DNA of 64,000 nucleotides, taken from positions 162,887 through 226,886 of the forward strand of contig QAOA01002082.1 of assembly GCA_003255065.1 (NCBI GenBank), in the 5' to 3' direction. Position 1 is the stretch's first letter; every line of letters begins with the position of its first letter. Positions 55,099 through 64,000 of this stretch are shown piece by piece. Made by a program: the position numbers and the translations under genes. This stretch comes from Cercis canadensis (lineage: Eukaryota; Streptophyta; Magnoliopsida; Fabales; Fabaceae). The notes under the pieces are model-generated. The model saw only the letters and a program-made list of their open reading frames with translations, did not search any database and was not told the DNA's origin.

Positions 55099-56433
55099 TG
55101 ATAAGTCAGTTTTATACCACTTATCATGTATTTATCTACCTTGTTAATTGTTCATTCTAGGGTATTTTGAGTTTGATTCTTATGAATTAATGTTTCATTT
55201 ATAGGTTTTTACATTAGAAGTCTTTGGAAGTCACTTTGGTGTTTTTCGATGTTAAAAAGAGTAAGTTTTGACAAATTTAGGATGAAGACAGCAACTTAGG
55301 CACCGCAACCCCTTATTTGCGAAGAAAACCAAAGAACAAACAGAAGCTAAGGCACTACAACCCCCAATTTGGGCGTCGCAGCCCCCTATCAGGAGGCCGT
55401 AGCACCTTCCAAATAGAGAATTGGAGGCTGCAACGCCCAAACCCAAGGTTGCAGCCCCCCGAGGTCAACTAGGGATTTGACTTTCAAACTTTCTAATTTC
55501 ATTAGGACTCTTACTTTATTTTAATTCCTTTTTCTCCTCAACTTCCTAGGACCTATAAATAGGACTCTTAAAGTCGAAACTAAGGTTCCACACACTTTGT
55601 TACACAAGAGGCAAGAGGAGAAGAGGGATCAAGCTTGAAGATCAATGTTTTCGGCATTGAATCATCATCTCGAAGAGTTTAATTCTTCTTTTTTCCTGTT
55701 TCTGATTTGTAATCTGGTTGTGAGTTTATTTTCTGCATTCATTATGAACTAATTCCACCATCTAGGGTGGAGATATAGCCTACCTTAAGACGGATTATAA
55801 TTTCTAATGAATTAATCAAAAGACTGTCTATTCAATTGACTTCTTAATCTCCATACTTACTGCTTTTGTTTAACTGTCCATCAATTTAGATGATGTGGTA
55901 ATTACAATGATATTGGGAAGTTAGTTGTAATTGAAGACCATAGGGATTAGGAACATAAATTGCATAAGGGATAGGAATATATCTTTATGGTTTATGTAGC
56001 CGTTAAAAAGAACTATAGAACAAATTGAATTCCTAGATTATTCACAATTCACATAGGAATATAGTGAGTTCATAGTTAAGAATATATTTGTTTGACCTTG
56101 GGAAAGGCTACTAAATAAATTAAGGTTATTGGCTAGCAATTAGGAAGATTGTTGTTGATTAATGAATTAGGAATAAAGATCCGGACTAGCTATGGCGAAA
56201 TCGAAACTCTAGATACTTTCTCGCCATATTCTTATTCCTTTTACAGTTATTACTCTTTGTTTATAATTTTGCATTTAATTATCATCATAATTCAGCTATT
56301 AATAATCTAGATAAAATTAGAATAAGCATAATTTTAGTACTTAGTAGCCACAATCTCCGTGGGACAATACTTTATCTCACTTCTTTATTACTTGATTACG
56401 GTACGTGCACTTGCGTACACTTTTTACGTAACA
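55099..56433 (+). repeat. 5' LTR of element 6
   Basis: About 1.33 kb from TGATAAGTCAG to TTTACGTAACA. It contains a C-rich repeated motif (55300-55465) and a TATA box (55553-55561). It ends directly before a primer-binding site. The five bases before it are CTCAT. Confidence 0.8.
55553..55561 (+). promoter_or_regulatory. TATA box of the element 6 LTR
   Basis: CTATAAATA, followed some 30-40 bases later by CAC/CTTTG-rich sequence where transcription could begin. It lies about 100 bases downstream of the C-rich motif cluster. Confidence 0.6.
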
Positions 56434-56439
56434 AGTTTT

Positions 56440-56457
56440 TTGCGCCGTTGTTGGGGA
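56440..56457 (+). other. Primer-binding site of element 6, tRNA-Asp-like
   Basis: TTGCGCCGTTGTTGGGGA, close to the TGGCGCCGTTGCCGGGGA complement of tRNA-Asp. Confidence 0.75.
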
Positions 56458-56676
56458 TTGTGCATCTATTAATATCAACACTAAAGTAATCTAATTTTAG
56501 TCTAGATCTTTATTTTTTCTATTTTACACTCGTGCTCTTTGTTTTTCAAGAATTGTCTCTAGTGTATGAGAAGTGCGGGACGTGGTAATCTACTACCTTT
56601 GAATTCTGAAATCGAGAAGTCGTGTAAGAAATACCAAAGGAAAAGAAGAAGTGTCATTATATTAACTTAGATAACT

Positions 56677-57650
56677 ATGGAAGACGCCGAGCAAAATAGA
56701 AAGCTAGTGATTACTCAGAAATCATTGAAGGATTATGGAATTCCCAAGGGACCAACCCCGATCTCAGGGATCAATAGGCCAGCAATTCAAGCCAACCAAT
56801 TTGAGATCAAAGCTAGTGTCATTCAGATGATGCAAGCCAACCAATTTGGAGGGTTAGCAACTGAAGATGCCAATGTACACTTAGCTGGATTTCTAGAGAT
56901 TTGCGACACCTTCAAGTATAATAACGCCACTGATGACACCATTCGCTTACGCCTATTTCCATTCTCATTAAAAGATGAAGCGAGGAATCGACTATACTCT
57001 TTTGCACCAAGTTCTATCAACACATAGGATGAGAGAACCAAGCAATTCTTGGCAAGGTTTTTCCCACCAGTAAAAACAGCCAGGATGCGCAATGAGATTA
57101 ACATTTTTGTGCAACATGACATGGAGGGACTACATGAAGCTTAGGAGCAGTTCAAAGGCTTATTGAGGAAGTGCCCACACCATGGTTTACTGGAGTGGCT
57201 CCAAATTCAAACTTTTTATAATGGTTTGAATGGGTCTACTAGAACTTTCCTTGATGCAACCGTAAGTAGGTCATTAATGGAGAAAACTGATGAAGAAGCC
57301 TTCTAGCTACTTGACCAAATGACAGTAAATGCTAGCTAATGACCTTCTGAAAGGGGTCCAACTAAGAAAGCTTATGGGATGCATGTAGTTGATCCCATCA
57401 CAACCCTCAATACCAAAATGGACTCTTTTGCAAAGCAATTAGGCATTCTAACAACCAATGTTATCCACACTCCTCAAGTCAAATGTGAAATATATCATAA
57501 CGATCACTCTAGTGCAGATTGTCTTGTGATAAACATGAATGGCCCACCATCTCTTAAGGAAGCTCAGTTTGTGGGAAACTCTAATAGGCAAGGTGCACCA
57601 TATTCCAACACTTACAATCCGGGATAGAGAAATCACTCTAATTTTTCCTA
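56677..57650 (+). pseudogene. gag region of element 6
   Basis: Begins MEDAEQNRKLVITQKSLKDY. The capsid phrases IKASVIQMMQANQFGGLATE and FPFSLKDEARNRLYSF follow, then a later TFYNGL/ASRSLMEKT-like region and YSNTYNPG near the end. Homologous in layout to the other gags. Decayed. Confidence 0.8.
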
Positions 57651-57819
57651 AAAGAACTCTCAGAATATAGCTAACCCATATGAATTCCAAGCTCAGCCAC
57701 TACCACCCGAAGTTTCATTAGAAGATGTCATAGCTCAGTTGACAATGAACACTACTAAATTCATGACAAGGACTGACATTACATTACAGAATTAAGCCGT
57801 TTTCATTCGAAACTTAGAG

Positions 57820-58628
57820 GTGCTAGTTGGGAAAATTTTTAATCTTCTATCTTCTAGAGATCAAGGCACATTGCCTAGCAATATTGAAACAAATCCTAGG
57901 GAGCAAGTCAATGCCATAACTCTTCGGAATGGCCAAGTGATGGAAGAGCCTAAAAAGAAAGAGTTAGTGAAAGAAAAAGCACTTGAAGCAAAAGAAAAAG
58001 CTGATGTACATACTGAAGAAGTTTCAAAAGAGGAGGTGAAGCAACCTAAGTTCATATTGTTTCCTGATAATCCTCCACCATACAAACCTCGAGTACCTTT
58101 TCCTCACAGATTTCAAAAGCAAAACATGGACAAACAATTCTCCAAGTTCCTTGAGGTGTTCAAGAAGCTCCATATAAATATTCCATTTGCGGAGGCCTTG
58201 GAACAAATGCTTAGTTATGTCAAGTTCATGAAGGAGATTCTCACCCATAAGAGAAGGCTAGGGGATTGTGGAAATGTAGCACTTACTGAGGAGTGCAGTG
58301 CAATCTTATAAAAGAAATTGCCACCAAAATTAACAGATCCAAGGAGTTTTAATATTCCTTGCACTATTGGCAACTTATCTTTTGGTAAGGAACTTTATGA
58401 TCTTGGTGCTAGTATCAACCTTATGCCTCTTTCTATTTTCAGGAAATTGCGTATAGAAGAAGTTAAACCAACCTCCATCTCCTTGACATTAACAGATAGA
58501 TCAGTCAAATATCCAAAGGGAATCCTTGAGGATGTATTGGTGAAAGTGGACAAGTACATCTTCCCAGCAGATTTCGTTGTTCTAGACATGGAAGAGGACC
58601 AAGAAATCTCTATCATTTTTGGTCGTCG
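57820..58628 (+). pseudogene. protease region of element 6
   Basis: Contains NAITLRNGQVMEEPKKKELV, a lysine/glutamate-rich linker, FVHKQFSKFLEVFKKL-like sequence (LEVFKKLHINIPFAEALEQM) and the protease phrases LYDLGASINLMPLSIFRKLR and VDKYIFPADFVVLDME. It ends at IIFGR where the CACTA terminus begins. Confidence 0.85.
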
Positions 58629-58880
58629 CACTACAAGAAAAAGACAGTTTTCCAACGGAATAAAATACCGTTGGAAATTTTTAAAATTCCAACGGTAATT
58701 CTAACGGTATTTTGTTCCATTGGAATTTTAATAAATTCCAACGGTAATTTTAACAGAATTACATTACCGTTAGAATTTTTTGTCAAAATTACCATGAGAA
58801 ATCTCTAACAATTTTTTCTAAAGAATTCCAACGGAATATTCCTACGGTATTTCTCAATTTTTTACCGTTAGAATCGTATA
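58629..58880. mobile_element. left terminus of a CACTA (En/Spm) transposon
   Basis: Begins CACTACAAGAAAAAGACAG, the classic plant CACTA terminal repeat, directly inside the protease frame of element 6. The next 230 bases hold about ten copies of TTCCAACGG/CCGTTGGAA and TTCTAACGG/CCGTTAGAA in both orientations, i.e. subterminal transposase-binding repeats. The partner end is not in the window, so the element extends at least to 64000 if it is not truncated. No transposase is seen. Confidence 0.8.
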
Positions 58881-58979
58881 AATTTATTTCTCTTTGATAT
58901 CCATCGCTGAAATCCCCAAGTCCCTGAAATCCCTAAGCTCACAAAGAATCGCAAAAGGCCGTTTTGGTGATCAGATAGA

Positions 58980-59221
58980 ATGGGGAGCTCCAAGACAACT
59001 ACTGGGGTTACCGATCATTTTGCGACGGAGACTGACTCCGACTCCGTCTCCGTCACCTCCGCCAACAGTAGCAGGACCCAGACTGACAAGGAATTCCACA
59101 ATGATACTGCCAATCACTCCTCTTCCCCACTCGATTCCGCTCCTTATGCTCAAGGAGCGAAGGTCCTCGCTCACCATAATATTCGAGTTTACAAAGCTAA
59201 GGTACTCCATACTCTCCCTCT

Positions 59222-59263
<42 letters not shown>

Positions 59264-60046
59264 CTTTCTTCCTCTGTGCTTTATGTTCCTGGCGATGCCC
59301 TTTTTTGCTTTTCAGCTTACATATCCGTTGGATTCACCATTTTGGTTCTCAGATCGAATTTACGTTCTTTAGGGTTCTATCTCTCGTAAAATAGATCGTT
59401 TGGCTTCTCGTAAGTTGTTCATTACTTATACCATGTACTAGTGAAAGAGAGAGGGAAATTAGATTGATTAAGCTCTTGCTAATTGCTATTTATCTTGTTT
59501 GGCAGGTATTGCAAATCGAGTACAAGCAGAAAGAATGGAGATTCTATATTCATTATCTTGTAAGTGGTGTTTTCCATTATTTTATCTCATTATCATGGAT
59601 TTCTGATACCCTTCTAGCGTGTCTCTTCTCTTTTCCCTCTATTTTATTTATGTTTCATCTCTAGTGTTTTCTTTCTTGCGTTACTCTGGTGGCTTAGTAA
59701 GTTTATCAAAGAAGAATACTATCTTCAATGATATTCTCTTCATGCTTTCTTCTTCCCCCTCCTCTTTTCTTTTCAGGGTTGGAAGAAAACGTGAGCATCT
59801 CATCCTCTTATGCAGCAGCTACAAAAGAAGGTTTTTTCAACTTTTAAGAACTATTGGACAGTTGGATGGCTTACTTTCTTAGCATTTTTTTTTGCTACAG
59901 TTGGGATGAATGGGTAGGTGTGGATCGTTTGATGAAACACACCGAGGAAAATTTGCAGAAAAAATGTGTCCTTAATGAGAAGCATGGCAATGACAAGAAT
60001 ACAAAAGCTGCCCGTGCCTCACAAATTAAATCAAAAAGTTCTAATG
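58980..60046 (+). CDS. MRG: 5' four exons of an MRG15-like chromodomain protein gene (partial)
   Basis: Four exons with canonical borders: 58980-59201 (donor GTACTC), 59505-59559 (GGCAG acceptor, GTAAGT donor), 59777-59790 (a 14-base exon, TTTTCAG acceptor, GTGAGC donor) and 59901-60046 (GCTACAG acceptor). The start is MGSSKTTTGVTDHFATETDS; the chromo-type domain reads YAQGAKVLAHHNIRVYKAK, LQIEYKQKEWRFYIHYL, GWKK, WDEWVGVDRLMKHTEENLQK. From memory this is the N-terminal half of plant MRG1/MRG2, readers of methylated H3K36 in histone acetyltransferase complexes. All four exons are open and in phase. The C-terminal MRG domain is not recognised in the next 3.9 kb. The gene starts 100 bases after the CACTA subterminal repeats, so it may be a captured fragment. 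A real gene with distant 3' exons is possible but less likely. Confidence 0.8.
59219..59258 (+). repeat. CT microsatellite in the first MRG-like intron
   Basis: A run of CTCTCC then CTCTCT repeats just after the first donor site. Not coding. Confidence 0.8.
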
Positions 60047-63000
60047 GTCACATATTTCTCTTCTGTACTTTAAGTAATTACATATCTATGACTTCCTGAG
60101 TTTTAGGAGGAAAATGTATTTACATGAGCATAGGAGAAATCCTTAGTTCATCTCAATTTACCCCATCTATACTTCCTTAAATGCTGTGCTTGAACATAAG
60201 CTTAATCTTTCTTGTCTTTCATGAGCAGAGTATAGAGGTGGATGACTATGTAGAAGCTGAAATATATATATGCATCTGAACTCATGTCAACAATATCTTG
60301 TTCTCAAGTAACGAGTATAGAGATTGATGATGTTAGACTTGCCCTTTGTAATTTCTATTGAAGCTGAAAGTAGTAAGCATGCTAAGAAACAATTTATTGG
60401 GAGACCTCACCGTATAGTGAACTGGATCCCCTATAAGAAACATGGATAGTTGGTATAATTTAACCTTTAGGGGATTAATTTATATTGCATGCTTGTTAGA
60501 GGAGTTATGAGAGAGTATGGAGTCTATCATCTCTCATAATTGAAGCATTTACTTTTTCTTGGCATGTTTTTATGATGTGCTTTTATGTGCGCATTATATT
60601 CAATTTTAAATATTTTTGGCATTCATGTTCCCTGATCTTGCATCTATAGTATCTTCTACCCTTTATGATGATTAAAGGTTGGCATGAAAGCCATTTGGTC
60701 AAGAATATACTCTGATGCATACTTTGTGTAGATATTTGGTATTATGGTAATATATGTTGTAACATATTGATTAAAACATGCAAATATCTTTAAATCAATT
60801 TTTTATGCGGCTTTGCCATGTATGTGGCTTGTGTTTCCTGCTCGCTTTCTTGAAATTTTGCTTTTCCCTTTTGGAATATCAATTGTTATGCACTGCAGAT
60901 TTGATTTTTAGTTGGAAAGTATATGAATATAGACCTAAGGTGAAGGCAATTTTTTGTTACACCGAGGAAAACTAAATATAATTGACTCTATTTTCAAACT
61001 TGACTAAATACTTAATTTCTGTTTTATGAAAATCTTTTATATATTAAGTTTCTGGATTTAAGACAATCTTGATTGTTTTTAGCACAACAAGTTATCTCTG
61101 GCTGACACATCTTAGAGTTACTAAATGACTTTTTTCTTGAAACAAGGCATTCTAGTGTTACAGCTGTCTCATTTTTGGTCAGAGAGAAAGACCACATTTA
61201 TTTAATATGCTAGGGGATTGAATAATGTTAACATTACTAATCTGATTGGATGCCTTTTTCTTTCCTCATCTAGCATTTGGATGCATTGTGAGAATCCTTG
61301 TTAGCATCTTCTAGTGTACATGTGCACTCAACAAACATATTACTTATTTCTATACATGTTTTATGGTCAAGTTTCAAATTTTTAATATAAAATTGTTAGT
61401 TGGTATACATAGCTCTGACATGTGTTCCATATTCTCTTTTTAAAACAGTTATCAGCATGTACTCAATTTGTGAGAGTGGCTTCTTGTGTGCTTCGATATC
61501 TGATCTATTTGTGAGGTTAGATATTTCTTTTTTCGTCTCAAAGACAGGCCTATTTGTTGGGGAACCATTGTGTTTATATGATGTAAAATACTCATGTTTG
61601 GTAATGATTGATAAGTTTATAAGTTGAAGACTAAATCCCTTGAAATTTCCGTTCCTCTCTCTCTCTCTCAAACATCTATAGGTATGCGCTGAGTGACATG
61701 TTTAAAACTGCTGGTAATTGTCCACACACCTATGAGCATGCATAATAACATGGGGATATTTGTAAAAGGATTTTCTATAATCTTGGAATATAGATCTCTA
61801 ATATGCCACTAACTTGATGCTCTAAAATGATATTACTATCAAAATGCTCAAAATTTGAAAATCCTTTCACTTAATTGCTTGCAGTATTTTAGAATTTTAG
61901 ATTGAAGTAGAACATTCTTTTACCTTTTCTTTTTCAAAATATTCTAGTTAGTCTGAAAGATTGAAGAAATCCAAGATTCATTTTGTTGTTACCATTTTGC
62001 AATTCAATTTCTAAAAGAATTAAATAGTAAGATTAAGAGTACGAGTTAGAAAGGATATCTAAGTGGGTACAGAATATTTGAGGCCCTACCTAGATGATGA
62101 AATTTGACTCCATTCATAGATGCTTTTGTACCTGCTAACCCTTCGAGTTGGCAGGGACTATTGACTATTGGTACTTGCAATCATAAAAGAGTTGGACCAG
62201 AAATGAAAATTATCTATATATAGGAATATCTTATGGTATAATACAAGTTGTGGTCATGTTGAGGTAATGTGGAGGTGATACCCAAATAAAGGTCCTCACT
62301 TTCCAACTTTTGAGCTTTGAGTTGATGGATGAATGATATAATACAAGTTCAGCTCAAATCTTTTGACTTGAACTCCCAAATTACGTTTGTGATGTGATAG
62401 CCATCATTTCTCAGCTTACATATGACTTACTACTATTCTTTCTTCTATTATTAATGAGAAAGCCTGTTAGATGTGTTCAATAGTTGACTAATGGAATATG
62501 CAGGTAAAAGTTGGAATCCAAGGGGCTGAAGAATTTGGTGAATATGAGGAGTGTTCAATTATAGAGTGTTCTGGACTATATATCTTCTTGTATAGCCATT
62601 ATCATTATCTGTTTGACCCTGATAGTATCCTGAAGAGCTATATCCAAACTTAAAAGCTTGTTCCCTGCTTATGCTCAAATATAACTACAGCCCTCTATTC
62701 TGCTGTTATCTGCTGTGGCATTTTTATGATGCAGACACTAACAAATAAGCACACGGGAATTAATTGACTGGAAATTTGGAAGCATATTTATTAACAATTT
62801 AATAGGTAAATATTGCAGAGCATTGCTTTTAGATAAGTTGTTAGTTGTTTCTGGTTATTAAGCAAGCTAGTCTTCATGAATAAAAGTATTCATTTGAATG
62901 ATGGCCCTTTGTGTTCCCCACTACCATGAGGATTCCCTACTATATATTTTTCAAGTTATATGGTACTTTTCTGCTTAGATTGTGTATATAATTGGCCCAG

Positions 63001-63462
63001 GGAGGAGTTCCTTATAATTTTTGTCAGAGAATTCATTTTACCTATTGATTGTTGTTGTCTCTTTTTATGCTACTTTGGTGATGATCCTCGTTATTTAAGA
63101 CATGAGTTATGAAGGAGTATGGTGTCCAGGAGTCATGGACCAAATTGATTGTTGTTGACAGTCTGTATCCTTAAAGTTGACTGATTACATGACAAATGAC
63201 CTATGGTTTTCATGTCAAAGGTCATGTTGTTGCTACAAATGCTAAGAAAGTAAGATTGATAACAAAGAGAATGATTTTCATTGGAAAGGGTAAGAGAATA
63301 TTTGAGGAGGAAGCCACCCGCTGAACCTTCCCATAGGGTTGTTCAATTTGTGGTGGTGGAGGTGTAACATCTGGTTTTTTTGTCCTGTCATAATTTAAAA
63401 CATTTAAATGTTGGAAGTTTTTGCAGGTAGTACGTGGCAATGAGTAGAATGAGGAAAACGAA
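60047..63462. other. intron-like or intergenic sequence, no further gene recognised
   Basis: About 3.4 kb of AT-rich sequence. I looked for later MRG exons (lysine-rich GKKRK linker, then LVDDWE and LPRSPNV motifs of the MRG domain) and found none. A weak possible exon starts after CATGAGCAG at 60229 (SIEVDDYVEAEI) and soon runs into a stop. Another weak reading is near 62505 (KVGIQGAEEFGEYEECSII). Neither is convincing. Confidence 0.4.
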
Positions 63463-63746
63463 TCAGCTTTGAGAAGAAAATATATACGTATTGCTGTTGG
63501 GGCAGAAAATGATGTCATATTCATAAGCTTTGCAAATGAAAGTGCTGGTGCCATCATCAAATGCATAGCTATATGCTCTTGGACAGGCCTTCTTGAAAAT
63601 TGCTAAATAAAAAGACGGCTGGCATGTTGTTGAGATGGCAAATTCTCCACTACAGCAGTACTGATCCAACCCAAATGCCTGGCAAGCATTCTTGCAAGCA
63701 ACTACACCACCTTGATATCCATCTCCGCCCGCTATTTGAAGTTCTT
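63463..63746 (-). pseudogene. last exon of a thaumatin-like protein (PR-5) gene, fragment
   Basis: On the minus strand an acceptor-like TTTTGTAG at 63747 is followed by ELQIAGGD, then VVACKNACQAFGLDQYCCSG, ISTTCQPSFYLAIFKKACPR, AYSYAFDDGTSTFICKAYEY and DIIFCPNS and a stop at 63463. All eight cysteines expected in the C-terminal half of a 16-cysteine thaumatin-like protein are present with the right spacing. Such proteins are secreted defence or osmotin-like proteins. The N-terminal half and signal peptide are not seen to the right before the window ends. It lies on the opposite strand to the MRG-like exons and is a second, unrelated gene fragment in the same segment. Confidence 0.82.
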
Positions 63747-64000
63747 CTACAAAATTTGTTATATGTAGTTGAGAGAAGGGTATATTCTTGTTATACAATA
63801 TATATTTTGAACAATTAGAAATAAACTTAATGTAATTATTTGAGATTTAAATTTTTGTACTCATTACATTATTAACTTGTAAGAATTATTTAATGAATTA
63901 AATATTTATGTTATAGAAATTATTTCATGAAAAAGACATTTGTAGATAGTATATTTTGATTTTTAAGAAATATTATTTAGGAATTTACTATAAAAAAAAA
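63747..64000. other. AT-rich, nothing recognised
   Basis: The final 250 bases are AT-rich with no exon of the thaumatin-like gene or transposon end recognised. If the thaumatin exon has an intron upstream, this would be part of it. Confidence 0.4.

Larger units (their letters stand above)
55099..58628 (+). mobile_element. Athila-like LTR retrotransposon, 5' part, distinct family (element 6)
   Basis: Plus-strand element with a 5' LTR (55099-56433), a tRNA-Asp-type primer site, gag and protease. It is then interrupted by a CACTA terminus at 58629. The gag phrases (QANQFGGLATEDANVHLAGF, EICDTFKYNNATDDTIRLRL) place it in a different family from elements 1-4, although the protease is clearly related. 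Its 3' part is not in the window. It is broken, with several breaks. No age estimate is possible. Confidence 0.85.

Noticed and set aside
58629-60046. Reading the CACTA end as a stand-alone small element next to an ordinary MRG gene
   Set aside because: No inverted partner end is seen between the subterminal repeats and the first exon. The expected outer orientation places the exons inside the element. Kept as an alternative until the right end is known.
63222-63566. 114-codon minus-strand frame overlapping the thaumatin-like exon
   Set aside because: It is a different frame of the same strand, overlapping the well-supported exon, and has no recognisable motif.

Overview
The window is a repeat-dominated stretch of a plant nuclear genome, probably a eudicot. 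The evidence is Athila-like, Ogre/Tat-like and Ty1/copia LTR retrotransposons, a plant hAT element, a Mutator-like element, CACTA ends, and spliced fragments of plant host genes (a YY1-type zinc finger, a PHD-finger protein, an MRG15-like chromodomain protein and a thaumatin-like protein). I see no complete conventional host gene, no tRNA or rRNA gene and no CRISPR array. Most of the long open frames are remains of transposable elements.

Layout. 1-5046: 5' part of an Athila-like element on the minus strand, running off the left edge. 5801-12186: a hAT element with both ends and an 8-bp target duplication, carrying a decayed transposase and an extra BED-finger exon. 12195-14334: non-coding sequence with two faint retroelement pieces. 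14335-31370: an Athila-like element (family B LTR) whose 3' LTR was split by a second Athila-like element (family A LTR, 15800-25961, flanked by GTAGT). 31412-33724: exons of two unrelated host genes followed by a CACTA-type end. 34896-41124: a shortened plus-strand family B element with ATTGG duplications. 41131-45560: copia remains, including an LTR with internal sequence on both sides, interrupted by a family A solo LTR (AAAAG duplications). About 45573-55098: a minus-strand Ogre/Tat-like element whose very long 3' LTR region contains repeat arrays and a Pack-MULE-like element (48642-51247, 9-bp duplications). 55099-58628: the 5' part of a further Athila-like element. At 58629 a CACTA-type end interrupts it. 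The remaining 5.4 kb carries four intact exons of an MRG15-like gene and an oppositely oriented thaumatin-like exon.

How it fits together. The region is a nest built by successive insertions. Several orders can be read from split elements and target duplications: family A element into family B LTR, solo LTR into copia, MULE into Ogre LTR, CACTA into the 55-kb element. The most interesting biology is host gene fragments associated with DNA transposons. Two CACTA-type ends each sit beside fragments of two different genes, and the MULE contains a spliced fragment of an unrecognised gene with a recent 660-bp tandem duplication.

Caution on assembly. Four single N characters (8801, 24537, 33281, 33588) each sit between two copies of the same sequence, the pattern left when overlapping contig ends are abutted rather than merged. 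The doubled LTR at 23124-25961 and the doubled transposase segment at 8124-9199 are therefore probably not real duplications. All homology statements are from memory of protein families; no database search was run.
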